Below are positions 34,722 through 43,763 of a DNA stretch of 64,000 nt, piece after piece. This stretch comes from CAYMGM01 sp964390005 (GTDB lineage: Bacteria > Pseudomonadota > Alphaproteobacteria > UBA9219). The position numbers and the translations under genes were made by a program. Below the pieces are notes generated by a model that was not told where the DNA came from, searched no databases, and was given only the letters and a program-made list of their open reading frames with translations. The stretch is taken from contig CAYMGM010000008.1 in NCBI GenBank assembly GCA_964390005.1, positions 12,544-76,543 on the forward strand, written 5' to 3'. Within the stretch, counting starts at the first letter, position 1. Every line of letters starts with the position of its first letter.

Positions 34722-37034
34722 ATGCTATCCCCGCACCTTGAACAAACACTTCACCGCGCGCTTGCCATCGCCAGCGAATACCGGCATGAGTTTGCGACGC
34801 TTGAGCATCTTTTACTGGCGCTTTCCGAAGATCAGGACGCCATCGCCGTTATGCGCGCCTGTGGCATACGGATCGATCGCCTGCGTCAGGATATCGAGCT
34901 GTATCTCAGCGAAGAGATGACCGCCCTTGTCACGGATAAAAACGACGATCCCCAACCCACCGCCGGTTTCCAGCGCGTTTTGCAACGCGCGATCATCCAG
35001 GTCCAATCGGCAGGACGCGAAAATGTAACGGGGGCCAATCTGCTCGTCGCTTTTTTCTCCGAGCATGAAAGCCACGCCGTTTATTTTCTTCAGCGCCAAA
35101 ACATGTCGCGCCTCGATGCCGTCAGCTATATCTCGCATGGGATCAGCAAAACAGGCGACGGCGCAGCGGCGCGCGAAGCGTCGGCAGCATCAGGCATGGA
35201 CGAAGCGCCCCCCGCCCCGGAAGGGCCTGCCGCTCTGGCCGCTTTTTGCGTCGATCTCAACCAAAAAGCCCGCGAAGGCAAGATCGATCCGTTGATCGGA
35301 CGACAAGCCGAGATTGAGCGCACGATCCAAGTCTTGTGCCGCCGCCAGAAAAACAACCCCCTTTACGTCGGCGACCCCGGCGTCGGCAAAACAGCGCTGG
35401 CCGAAGGGCTTGCCCTGCGCATCACGCGCGGCGATGTTCCGGATATTTTAAAAGATTCCCAGATCTTTTTGTTGGATATGGGTCTTTTGCTGGCAGGTAC
35501 ACGTTATCGCGGCGATTTTGAAGAACGCCTGAAAAACGTTTTGGCCGAAATCAAGAAAATGCCCGGCTCTATTCTGTTCATCGACGAGATTCACACCTGC
35601 ATTGGCGCGGGCGCGACGTCCGGCGGATCGATGGATGCGTCTAACCTTCTTAAGCCTGCGCTTTCTGACGGCTCTCTGCGTTGCATCGGCTCGACAACCT
35701 ATAAAGAATACCGGAACTATTTTGAAAAGGACCGCGCGCTGATCCGCCGGTTTCAAAAAATCGACGTGACCGAGCCCACACGCGACGAGGCCGTTCAGAT
35801 TCTGATGGGCCTAAAAGAGACCTACGAAAAGCACCATAACATTCGCTTTGAACCCTCGGCCATTGCGGTGGCTGTGGACTTGTCGATGCGCTATCTCAAC
35901 GACCGCAAATTGCCGGATAAAGCCATCGACGTGATTGACGAAGCAGGCGCAGCGCAAAAATTGCTGCCGCCGGGCGCGCGCGCACTGGTCATCGGCCCCG
36001 CTGATATCGAAGCGATCATCGCCAAGATCGCCCACATTCCGCCCAAGGCCGTCAGCAGCGACGACCGCGATATGCTTCTCCACTTAGACCGCGATTTGAA
36101 AACGATGGTCTTTGGCCAAGATCAGGCTTTGGCGGCCCTTTGTTCGTCGATCAAACTGGCGCGCGCGGGCTTGCGTGAGCCTGAGAAACCAATTGGCTCG
36201 TATCTTTTCTCGGGCCCCACGGGCGTCGGCAAAACCGAAGTCGCCCGGCAGTTGGCCAAAAGCATGGGGATCGAGCTGAAACGCTTCGACATGTCCGAAT
36301 ACATGGAAAAGCACAGCATCGCGCGCTTGATCGGCGCGCCGCCGGGCTATGTCGGCTTTGAGCAAGGCGGCCTTTTAACGGATGCCGTCGATCAAACGCC
36401 CCACATCGTTCTTTTGCTGGATGAAATTGAAAAGGCGCACCCGGATCTGTTTAACGTCTTGCTTCAAGTCATGGATCACGGAAAATTGACGGACCACAAT
36501 GGCAAAACCGTCGATTTTCGCCATGTCATCTTGATTATGACAACCAACGCAGGCGCCGCCGATATGGCCCGCCCCGCCATGGGGTTTGGCCGCACGGTGC
36601 GCGAAGGCGAAGATACAGATGCGATCAACCGCTTGTTCCCGCCCGAGTTCAGGGGCCGTCTGGATTCCATTATTACCTTCCAGCCTTTAACGCTCCCGGT
36701 CATGCGCCGCGTCGTGGACAAGTTTATCTTGCAGTTGGAAAGCCAATTGGCGGACCGCGCCACCACGCTAAGCTTGACCGAAGCCGCCCGCGCTTATCTG
36801 GCCGAAAAAGGCTATGACCCGCTTTTCGGCGCGCGCCCGTTGGCAAAGTTTATTCAAGAAAACATCAAGAAACCGCTTTCTGAAGAGCTTCTGTTCGGTC
36901 GCCTGCAAAAAGGCGGACGCGCCAACATCGATGTTGCCGCCGATAAACTGGTTTTCGCTTATACCGCGCTTGCCGACGTCCAAACGACAGCACAGGCCGA
37001 GGCTTCAGCCCCCCAGCCGCTTGAAAACGTCTAA
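34722..37034 (+). CDS. clpA: ATP-dependent Clp protease ATP-binding subunit ClpA
   Basis: AAA+ unfoldase that feeds substrates to ClpP. A 770-residue protein with the N-terminal Clp_N repeat domain (residues 1-140), first AAA module with Walker A VGDPGVGKTALAEG and Walker B SILFIDEIHT, and second module with GPTGVGKTEVARQL and LLLDEIEKAHPD, followed by APPGYVGFEQGG. No ClpB-type middle coiled coil is present. clpS, often directly upstream, is not in the window. Convergent with gmd. Confidence 0.95.
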   Translation: MLSPHLEQTLHRALAIASEYRHEFATLEHLLLALSEDQDAIAVMRACGIRIDRLRQDIELYLSEEMTALVTDKNDDPQPTAGFQRVLQRAIIQVQSAGRENVTGANLLVAFFSEHESHAVYFLQRQNMSRLDAVSYISHGISKTGDGAAAREASAASGMDEAPPAPEGPAALAAFCVDLNQKAREGKIDPLIGRQAEIERTIQVLCRRQKNNPLYVGDPGVGKTALAEGLALRITRGDVPDILKDSQIFLLDMGLLLAGTRYRGDFEERLKNVLAEIKKMPGSILFIDEIHTCIGAGATSGGSMDASNLLKPALSDGSLRCIGSTTYKEYRNYFEKDRALIRRFQKIDVTEPTRDEAVQILMGLKETYEKHHNIRFEPSAIAVAVDLSMRYLNDRKLPDKAIDVIDEAGAAQKLLPPGARALVIGPADIEAIIAKIAHIPPKAVSSDDRDMLLHLDRDLKTMVFGQDQALAALCSSIKLARAGLREPEKPIGSYLFSGPTGVGKTEVARQLAKSMGIELKRFDMSEYMEKHSIARLIGAPPGYVGFEQGGLLTDAVDQTPHIVLLLDEIEKAHPDLFNVLLQVMDHGKLTDHNGKTVDFRHVILIMTTNAGAADMARPAMGFGRTVREGEDTDAINRLFPPEFRGRLDSIITFQPLTLPVMRRVVDKFILQLESQLADRATTLSLTEAARAYLAEKGYDPLFGARPLAKFIQENIKKPLSEELLFGRLQKGGRANIDVAADKLVFAYTALADVQTTAQAEASAPQPLENV

Positions 37035-37046
37035 CGGGAAAAGGGC

Positions 37047-38087
37047 CTAGCGCGACGGCGCGTCGCCCACCAGACGGGCGCGGTCAAACGCGACCATTTC
37101 AGCGATCATATCTTCCAAGGAAATCGCGGGCTTCCACCCCAAAGCTGCTTGGATTTTCGACGCATCGCCTTGCAGAATATCGACTTCTGCCGGACGATAA
37201 TATTGCGGATCGATCCGCACCCAAACCTTGCCCGTGGCGGGATCGCGCGCGACTTCGTCTAAGCCCTGCCCTTCCCAAACCAGCGTCACGCCCATCGCCG
37301 CCGCCGCCATTTCGACAAAGGTGCGGATCGAGATACTACGCCCCGTCGCCAAAACATAATCGTCGGGTTTTTCTTGCTGCATCATCAGCCACATGCCGCG
37401 GACAAAATCAGCCGCATGGCCCCAATCGCGGACGGCATCCAGATTTCCAAGGGTCAAACATTCTTGCCGCCCGGCCTCGACAGCGACCAGGCCCGAGGTA
37501 ATCTTGCGCGAAGCAAACTCGGTCCCACGCAACGGCGATTCATGATTGAACGCGATGCCCGAGACTGCATAAATCCCATAAGCTTCGCGGTAATGGACCG
37601 CGGTCCAATGCCCATAAAGCTTGGCAATACCATAGGGGCTGCGCGGATAAAACGGCGTCGTCTCGGTTTGGGGGACGGTTTGAACTTTGCCAAACATTTC
37701 CGAGGTCGAGGCCTGATAAAAACGGGTTCCCGGCAGCATGGTTTGCACGACTTCCAGCAAACGGGCCACGGAAAGGCCATCAAGCTCGCCCGTATAAATG
37801 GGCTGCGCGAAAGAAGCCGCGACAAAGCTTTGCGCGGCAAGGTTATAGACTTCATCGGGCCGCAGCTCGGCCATCACGCGCTGGACGCTGACTTGATCGG
37901 TCAGCTCCATACAAACAAGGCCAATTTTGTCTTTGATGCCTAAATGTTCCAAGCGCCAGAAGTTCGAAGAACTGACGCGCCGATAGGTTCCATAAACGCG
38001 GTAACCTTTTTGGATCAAAAGCGCGGCCAGATAAGCGCCATCTTGGCCTGTAATTCCTGTAATTAAGGCCTTTTTCTGCGTTTCCAT
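37047..38087 (-). CDS. gmd: GDP-mannose 4,6-dehydratase
   Basis: Converts GDP-mannose to GDP-4-keto-6-deoxymannose, the precursor of GDP-fucose, GDP-rhamnose or GDP-perosamine for surface polysaccharides. A 346-residue extended SDR with ALITGITGQDGAYLAALLI, YRRVSSSNFWRLEHLG, the catalytic STSEMFG and Y-x3-K in RSPYGIAKLYGH, and FNHESPLRG. The start at 38087 follows GGGAGGA; the longer frame to 38150 is not supported. No reductase or epimerase partner is adjacent. Confidence 0.95.
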   Translation of the reverse strand: METQKKALITGITGQDGAYLAALLIQKGYRVYGTYRRVSSSNFWRLEHLGIKDKIGLVCMELTDQVSVQRVMAELRPDEVYNLAAQSFVAASFAQPIYTGELDGLSVARLLEVVQTMLPGTRFYQASTSEMFGKVQTVPQTETTPFYPRSPYGIAKLYGHWTAVHYREAYGIYAVSGIAFNHESPLRGTEFASRKITSGLVAVEAGRQECLTLGNLDAVRDWGHAADFVRGMWLMMQQEKPDDYVLATGRSISIRTFVEMAAAAMGVTLVWEGQGLDEVARDPATGKVWVRIDPQYYRPAEVDILQGDASKIQAALGWKPAISLEDMIAEMVAFDRARLVGDAPSR

Positions 38088-38174
38088 GCGCGTTCCTCCC
38101 GCTTGCTCTTCCTTTTGACAATCCAAGAAAAGCACAAAGGGGATGAACAAAGCGTTTATGGCCGCAACAAACGC

Positions 38175-38320
38175 TATAGTCGTTTCAAATAAGAATGCGA
38201 CGGCAGGCGAAAAAGGGCTTTGCCGAGCACCGCAGCGTAAGCGGACTTACGTCCGTGCGCAGCGGAGCGCAGGCAAAGGCCTTTTGCAGTCCCGTCCCAT
38301 TCTTATTGGGAATGACTATA
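38175..38320. repeat. Large imperfect palindromic intergenic element
   Basis: A region of about 146 bases whose two ends are inverted copies (outer arms near 38175-38198 and 38297-38320 share AATAAGAATG). The symmetry continues inward through CTTTGCC/GGCAAAG arms to a core of CGCAGCG and CGGACTTACGTCCG. It looks like a MITE- or REP-type mobile palindrome between gmd and the secreted-protein gene. Reading frames on the plus strand here are by-products of the palindrome. Confidence 0.65.
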
Positions 38321-38324
38321 ACTT

Positions 38325-39131
38325 TTAGCCTGCCGGCCCACCGCGGAGATTTGAGCCTAATTTTTTGCCTTCAGGCGGAATGATCCAAGCCCCACGCGCA
38401 GGCGGCGTGGCACCCGAAACGCGCGCGGCAAAATCCGTGACCCCGACATTCAAAAGCCACCCAAACAGCTTCGCCATCGCTGTTTCTAATCTTGAATCGC
38501 CGCGTACCAAAGGCACTGACGCGGCGTGACGATAAACGCCCATCATCATACCGATACCGGCTTTATACCATTTATCGAACATGCCTTTGATCTCGCCGAC
38601 TTTCCTTGCCGGAAGCGTTTCCTTTGTCTCGCGTATATTGATCGGCGTTTTCAAGGAATCGCCGGGTGTAACCTGCGCCGAATAGGCGCGCACCGCGCCA
38701 TTGGCCCGTGACATCACAAAAATCTTCGCGGTGCGATAATCCTTGTCATATTGAACCATGACATCCGACGACGGCGTACGGACATAGCTTTCCGTTTTGC
38801 CAACATCCATCATCGCGATATCTGAATCGATTTCAGGAATGCCACCCGTTTCGCCGAGTGGTGCCCAAGTCCAGAACTTGAAAGGTTTGCCCTTCACGTC
38901 GCCTGTATAATTGTAACCACCGGGATAGACGTTTGTTTGCCTGATCTTATATTCGCCTAGAAAAGCCTTCGCCACCGCAAGAGGCGCTTTTCCAGCCTCT
39001 TTAGCGATATCCAGATAGGTTTGCGCTTCAGGAATCTCAGCCGCCGCGACGGGTCGTTGAAGCACAGCACACAAAGACAAGGCACAGGTCCCATAGACCA
39101 ACATCCCTCGCAAGCCATCAACAATTTTCAT
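38325..39131 (-). CDS. Secreted protein of unknown function
   Basis: A 268-residue protein with an N-terminal signal peptide (hydrophobic LVYGTCALSLCAVL, likely cut after PVAAA) and no further TM segment, so probably periplasmic. I do not recognise the family. It contains aromatic- and glycine-rich segments (NVYPGGYNYTGDVKGKPFKF), a TP-rich middle with RPTPSSDV-like sequence near residue 120, and a Pro/Gly-rich C-terminus. The ATG at 39131 has GAGG eight bases upstream; a TTG one codon earlier is unlikely. It stands alone between the palindromic element and nadC. Confidence 0.7.
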   Translation of the reverse strand: MKIVDGLRGMLVYGTCALSLCAVLQRPVAAAEIPEAQTYLDIAKEAGKAPLAVAKAFLGEYKIRQTNVYPGGYNYTGDVKGKPFKFWTWAPLGETGGIPEIDSDIAMMDVGKTESYVRTPSSDVMVQYDKDYRTAKIFVMSRANGAVRAYSAQVTPGDSLKTPINIRETKETLPARKVGEIKGMFDKWYKAGIGMMMGVYRHAASVPLVRGDSRLETAMAKLFGWLLNVGVTDFAARVSGATPPARGAWIIPPEGKKLGSNLRGGPAG

Positions 39132-39286
39132 CAAAAGGCCTCAATATGAAAAAAGAAAACGCGGGCATCCTAGCATAAAAAAGACGAATAAAGATAAGGA
39201 ACTATACTTTCTTTATATCTTGATCCCCTTGCTAGAAAATGGGTCTAATTCTCTTTATTTTTTTATCGTCCCAACCCAGAGCTTTC

Positions 39287-40174
39287 TTACTCATTCCGAT
39301 CGTCGAAACCAATATCTAAAATAGCGACGCTGTGCGTTAACCATCCGACAGAAATAATATCAACGCCTGTGGCTGCTATCGCCGCTATCGTATCGGGGCC
39401 AACCCTGCCGGAAGCCTCGGTCAAAAAGCGCCCGCCAACCCGGCGTACCGCTTCGGTTAACTGCGCAGGCGTCATATTATCCAACAAAATCGCGTCAATC
39501 GGTAAGTCAAGGGCCTGATCCAATTGTTCAAGCGTATCGACCTCAAGCTCGATCTTCATCATATGCCCCGCCGCGCGACGCGCGGCTTGAACCGCGGGAA
39601 TAACGCCGCCAGCCAAAGCCACATGATTATCCTTAATCAAAATCGCATCATCCAGCCCCATGCGATGCGGCAAGCCGCCGCCGACGCGCACGGCGTATTT
39701 TTCCAAATGCCGAAGCCCCGGCGTTGTCTTCCGCGTCGCCGCAATCCGCGTTGGATAGGGCTTAATGGCATCGCAAAGCTGCTTTGTCGCCGTCGCAATA
39801 CCGGACAAGCGGCATAAGAAATTAAGCGCCGTCCGTTCAGCCGCCAACAACGCGCGCGCGCGCCCTTCGACGCGAGCCAAAAGAGATCCCGGCACCACCG
39901 CATCACCATCGGCCAGCACCGCCGTAAAACGCACGTCAGGATCCATCGTTTGAAAGACAAGCCGCGCCACATCCAGCCCAGCCAAAACGCCCGGCGCGCG
40001 CGCAACCAACGATCCGCACCATGTCCGGTCGGCGGCCACAACCGCCGCGCTCGTGACATCGCCGCCGCGCCCCAGATCTTCGGCCAAGGCCGCAGCCACA
40101 AGCGGCGCAAGCATGATATCCGGTAAAGGATCAAGGCAAGCCGCGGTCGAAAGAGGGGCCGTTTGTCGTGACAT
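39287..40174 (-). CDS. nadC: Nicotinate-nucleotide pyrophosphorylase (quinolinate PRTase)
   Basis: Third enzyme of de novo NAD synthesis, converting quinolinate and PRPP to nicotinate mononucleotide. The 295-residue protein contains AEDLGRGGDVTSAAV near the N-terminus, LNFLCRLSGIAT, RIAATRKTTPGLRHLEKYAV and the C-terminal barrel elements KDNHVA, IELEVDTLEQLDQAL, ILLDNM and EASGRVGPDTI. It is the last gene of the nadA-nadB-nadC run, 16 bases after nadB. Confidence 0.96.
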   Translation of the reverse strand: MSRQTAPLSTAACLDPLPDIMLAPLVAAALAEDLGRGGDVTSAAVVAADRTWCGSLVARAPGVLAGLDVARLVFQTMDPDVRFTAVLADGDAVVPGSLLARVEGRARALLAAERTALNFLCRLSGIATATKQLCDAIKPYPTRIAATRKTTPGLRHLEKYAVRVGGGLPHRMGLDDAILIKDNHVALAGGVIPAVQAARRAAGHMMKIELEVDTLEQLDQALDLPIDAILLDNMTPAQLTEAVRRVGGRFLTEASGRVGPDTIAAIAATGVDIISVGWLTHSVAILDIGFDDRNE

Positions 40175-40190
40175 CGTTTTTTTCCTTTAT

Positions 40191-41672
40191 CTATTTGTCG
40201 CTGTCGAAAGAAAGATCCAACGCGCGCCATAGCGCCAAGGGATCTGTCAGAGAACTTGCCGCGTGATCTAAAAGATCGGGATAATCCGTCCGCGTGTGCG
40301 CGCCCCGGCTTTCACGCCGTTCTTTCGCCTCACGCGCGATCAGAAAAGCGACAAGGGCTTGATCGTTCTGCGGTACATGCGGCAGGAAAGCCTCAACCGC
40401 CTGCCCAAGCCCTGCCTCATCGCGCAGAACGCCGACATGCTGGCCCATGATGGCGCGCAGCTGGCTTCGCTTGTCATCGGCCTCAAGCGGCGCTGCGCCT
40501 AGATCTTCACTAGCGGCAGGATCAACCGCCTTTCCGGCCAGAATAGCCGCGACGCGGCGGCCATAAACAACGGCTTCAAGCAACGAATTGCTGGCCAAGC
40601 GATTGGCCCCGTGTAGCCCGGTGGATGAAACCTCGCCCACGGCCCACAAACCCGGTATCGACGTGCCGCCATCTTCATCGACCCAAACGCCGCCCATATG
40701 ATAATGCGCCACGGGCCGAATGGGGATCGGCGCGCGCGCTGGATCGACACCTGCCACCGCGCAATAAGCAAAAATAGCCGGAAAGTGCGTTTCAAAAGAG
40801 GCTATCGCCCGCGCATCTAAAAAGACGCGATGCCCTTTTTGCATCTCGGCCCAAATGGCCCGCGCCACCACATCGCGCGGCGCAAGATCGTTTTCGATAA
40901 TATGGCGGCCTGTTTCATCGACCAGACGCGCGCCTTCGCCGCGCACAGCTTCGCTGACCAAAGGCATCGGATCGTCCTGCGTATCCAGCGCCGTCGGATG
41001 AAACTGCATAAAAGCCAGATCCCGCAAACGTGCGCCGATCTTGGCCGCCAGCGCAATGCCATGCCCCCATGAATCGTTTGGCGCTGTGGTATGAGGCCAC
41101 AACGCGCCTGCGCCCCCCGTTGCCAACACAATCTGGCTTGCTTTTTGATAAAAAAGACGGCCTGCCTGCCGATAGGTCACACCTTCTATCGCGCCTTGCG
41201 CATCAAGATGAAGCCGCAGCGCAATTGCGCCTTCACGCAAATGAATCGATGGCGTTTCGCGCGCCCGCGCGATCAAGGCGCGCATAATGCCCGCCCCCGT
41301 TCCATCGCCATCGACATGCGCGACACGGCGGCAAGAATGCGCGCCCTCTAAGCTCAGGCGCATTTGCCCGACGTCGTCACGATCAAAGGCCGTCCCCCAC
41401 GCGAGGAGTTGCGCGATGGCCGCTGGGCCTTCGCGCGTCACGCTTTCGACCACGGCAGGATCGCAAAGCCCCGCCCCTGCCGCCAGCGTATCCGCCGCGT
41501 GTTTTTCAGGACTGTCCGCCGCATCCAGCGCCGCCGCAATGCCGCCTTGCGCCAAATTGCTGCTGGTCGCTTGCCCCAAAACATCACGCGATAATAACAG
41601 AACAGGCTGCGGTGCTAAAGAAAGCGCCGTTGTCAATCCGGCAAGGCCTGCGCCAATAACAACAATTGTCAT
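40191..41672 (-). CDS. nadB: L-aspartate oxidase
   Basis: FAD enzyme oxidising aspartate to iminoaspartate for NadA. The 493-residue protein has the dinucleotide-binding VVIGAGLAGLTTALSL, then SSNLAQGGIAAAL, the active-site region HVDGDGTGAGIMRAL, MQFHPTALD, and VAHYHMGGVWVDEDG. The ATG overlaps the nadA stop (ATGA), so translation of the two is coupled. Confidence 0.96.
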   Translation of the reverse strand: MTIVVIGAGLAGLTTALSLAPQPVLLLSRDVLGQATSSNLAQGGIAAALDAADSPEKHAADTLAAGAGLCDPAVVESVTREGPAAIAQLLAWGTAFDRDDVGQMRLSLEGAHSCRRVAHVDGDGTGAGIMRALIARARETPSIHLREGAIALRLHLDAQGAIEGVTYRQAGRLFYQKASQIVLATGGAGALWPHTTAPNDSWGHGIALAAKIGARLRDLAFMQFHPTALDTQDDPMPLVSEAVRGEGARLVDETGRHIIENDLAPRDVVARAIWAEMQKGHRVFLDARAIASFETHFPAIFAYCAVAGVDPARAPIPIRPVAHYHMGGVWVDEDGGTSIPGLWAVGEVSSTGLHGANRLASNSLLEAVVYGRRVAAILAGKAVDPAASEDLGAAPLEADDKRSQLRAIMGQHVGVLRDEAGLGQAVEAFLPHVPQNDQALVAFLIAREAKERRESRGAHTRTDYPDLLDHAASSLTDPLALWRALDLSFDSDK

Positions 41673-42661
41673 ACCGAAGCCTCTAACATGCGTGTTACCG
41701 AAAGCCGGGCGCGTTCGGCAATGTCAGGAGAAATGACAACCTCGGGCGCTTCGTTTTCAAGCACGGCACGAATATTTTTCAGCGTAATCCGCTTCATGTG
41801 CGGGCATAAATGACAGGGGCGGATGAACGAGGTTTCAGGGAATTGAACGGCGACATTATCGCTCATCGAGCATTCGGTTATCAGCATGGCTTGCGCCGGT
41901 TTTTCCGACGCGATCCATTCGATCATCCGCGCTGTCGATCCGGCAAAATCTGCGGCCCCCACAACATCCGGCGCACATTCGGGATGCGCCAAAACGCGCA
42001 AAGCCGGTTTGCCTTCGCGATAAGCCTGAATATCTTGCGCCGTGAAGCGTTCGTGAACTTCGCAGCGCCCCTCCCACGGGATCACCTCGACCTTTGTCTC
42101 CGCGCCCACATTGCGCGCCAAATAGCCGTCAGGCGCCAAAATAACGCGCGCCGCGCCCAGCGATTCAACGATTTTTCTGGCATTGCCCGACGTGCAGCAA
42201 ATATCAGCCTCGGCCTTCACAGCAGCCGAGGTATTGACATAAGTCACAATCGGCACGCCCGGATATTTTTGTCGCAAAGCGCGCATATCGTCTGGCGTTA
42301 TGGATTCAGCCAATGAACACCCCGCCTTCGGATCGGGGATTAAAACCTTTCGCGCCGGATTAAGCAGCTTGGCCGTCTCAGCCATAAAATGAACGCCAGC
42401 GACCACAATGATCGCCGCGTCAGATTCAGCGGCCCGGCGCGCCAAAAGAAGCGAGTCGCCCACCACATCGGCCACGCCATGAAAAATCTCGGGCGTCATA
42501 TAATTGTGCGCCAAAATGATCGCGTTTTTTTCAATCTTCAGGCGATGAATGGCCGCGATGTCCGGCGCGAACAAAGCCCATTCGGCAGGCGGGATAACAG
42601 AGGCCACTTTGGCGTAAAGCGCGTCCAAAGCATTGGTAGATTGAATGATCGCGTCGTGCAT
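41669..42661 (-). CDS. nadA: Quinolinate synthase
   Basis: [4Fe-4S] enzyme joining iminoaspartate and DHAP to quinolinate. The 330-residue protein has the three-fold repeated fold with cysteines in KAGCSLAES, DICCTSGNA, ECAPDV and CHLCPHMKRI, and the substrate-binding IILAHNYMTPEI and VVAGVHFMAETAKLL. AGGAACAAA precedes the ATG. An ATGCTC-N5-GAGCAT palindrome lies 12 bases upstream of the start, consistent with direct repression of the operon. Confidence 0.96.
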   Translation of the reverse strand: MHDAIIQSTNALDALYAKVASVIPPAEWALFAPDIAAIHRLKIEKNAIILAHNYMTPEIFHGVADVVGDSLLLARRAAESDAAIIVVAGVHFMAETAKLLNPARKVLIPDPKAGCSLAESITPDDMRALRQKYPGVPIVTYVNTSAAVKAEADICCTSGNARKIVESLGAARVILAPDGYLARNVGAETKVEVIPWEGRCEVHERFTAQDIQAYREGKPALRVLAHPECAPDVVGAADFAGSTARMIEWIASEKPAQAMLITECSMSDNVAVQFPETSFIRPCHLCPHMKRITLKNIRAVLENEAPEVVISPDIAERARLSVTRMLEASV

Positions 42662-42670
42662 TTTGTTCCT

Positions 42671-42691
42671 TTATGCTCGATCTGAGCATTA
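42671..42691. promoter_or_regulatory. Probable NadQ operator, site 1
   Basis: An ATGCTC-N5-GAGCAT inverted repeat flanked by TT and TA, placed directly upstream of nadA. It lies in the intergenic region shared with the divergent NadQ-like regulator gene. Confidence 0.65.
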
Positions 42692-42750
42692 TGAAGACCA
42701 AAAAGAAAGGCCGTGAAGGAAAGGCTTTTCTTTCGGCCCAGAGAACGATA

Positions 42751-42771
42751 TATTCAATTTGAGCATAAATA
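42751..42771. promoter_or_regulatory. Probable NadQ operator, site 2
   Basis: Contains TTTGAGCATAAAT, which repeats the right half of site 1; the left half (TATTCAA) is degenerate. It lies about 38 bases before the nadQ start, as expected for autoregulation. Confidence 0.5.
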
Positions 42772-42808
42772 ATGTCAAGCCTTAAAAAAACGCCGACCGC
42801 ACTGCAAC

Positions 42809-43759
42809 ATGAAAAAGAAAACCGCCACACCGACGCATGACAATCCTTTGGCGAGCGCGCCCGCGCATTTGTCCATTGAGCTGAGCGTCGTCATCGTCTC
42901 GGTTGTCTCGGGCGTGCCACATGTCATGTTGGCCGCTGACCGCTCGCTGCCCTCGGGCCCTTTTGCTATGCACCATCGCACGTTAGAGCAAGCGCTGCGC
43001 GCATGGGCGGCGGCGCACGCCAACATGCAACTGGGCTATGTCGAACAGCTTTATACCTTTGCCGACAAAGATCGCGGCCCCGAAGACGCGCGCGCGATTT
43101 CGATTGGCTATTTAGCCCTTGTCCCCGCGCAAGTCCGCAATGCCGATTTTTTTGATTGGTATCTTTTCTTTCCGTGGGAAGATCGGCGCGTCGGCATTCC
43201 GCAGCCCATCACAACGACAATTTTGAAAGGGCTCGCCGCCTGGCGCGCCGCCGCGCCCGACGCGGCCGCGCGCCGCGCCCGCGAAGCCCGCATTGCGGTG
43301 ACGTTTCCCAAAGATCCGAAAGATTGGAACGAAGAGCTGGTCCTTCAGCGCTATGAATTGCTGTGGGAAGCGGGTCTGATCGAAGAAGCGCGTCGCCGTC
43401 AAAACGCCGCGCGCCCAACGTCCCTTCTCCCCGGCCTTTCGATGCCGCACGATCACCGGCGCATCTTGGCAACGGGCATTGCGCGCCTGCGCGCCAAAAT
43501 CAAATACCGCCCTGTCGTTTTTGAATTGATGCCGCCCGCCTTTACGCTTTTGCAGCTTCAAACGACACTTGAAGCCTTGGCGGGCCTTCCGCTGCACAAA
43601 CAGAATTTCCGCCGCCTGATCCAAAACGAAGGCTTGGTCGAGCCCGTTCCCGGCCAAACGCAAAGCGCCAAAGGCCGCCCGGCCCAGCTTTTTGCCTTTC
43701 GCCGCGAGATTTTACAACAGCGCGCGCTTGTCGGCACCAAACTGCCGCGCGGCGGGTAA
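42809..43759 (+). CDS. nadQ: NadQ-like NAD biosynthesis regulator (Nudix-like plus winged helix)
   Basis: A 316-residue regulator divergent from nadABC. Residues about 20-150 resemble the Nudix fold (LSVVIVSVVSGVPHVMLAA, RTLEQALRAWA, YVEQLYTFAD) but lack a Nudix box, so they should sense rather than hydrolyse. The C-terminal third resembles a winged helix (LQTTLEALAGLPLHKQNFRRL). This architecture with this gene position matches NadQ of alphaproteobacteria, a nadABC repressor; NrtR has a similar layout. No Shine-Dalgarno is evident, and the start is the first ATG in frame. Two similar palindromes lie in the shared promoter region. Confidence 0.8.
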   Translation: MKKKTATPTHDNPLASAPAHLSIELSVVIVSVVSGVPHVMLAADRSLPSGPFAMHHRTLEQALRAWAAAHANMQLGYVEQLYTFADKDRGPEDARAISIGYLALVPAQVRNADFFDWYLFFPWEDRRVGIPQPITTTILKGLAAWRAAAPDAAARRAREARIAVTFPKDPKDWNEELVLQRYELLWEAGLIEEARRRQNAARPTSLLPGLSMPHDHRRILATGIARLRAKIKYRPVVFELMPPAFTLLQLQTTLEALAGLPLHKQNFRRLIQNEGLVEPVPGQTQSAKGRPAQLFAFRREILQQRALVGTKLPRGG

Positions 43760-43763
43760 CCCT

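Noticed and set aside
38143..38383. Small plus-strand frames in the gmd upstream region
   Set aside because: They lie in the palindromic element and have no start signals.
42809..43759. Nudix hydrolase
   Set aside because: No Nudix box (GX5EX7REUXEEXGU) is present; the C-terminal winged helix and the position next to nadABC fit a NadQ regulator.
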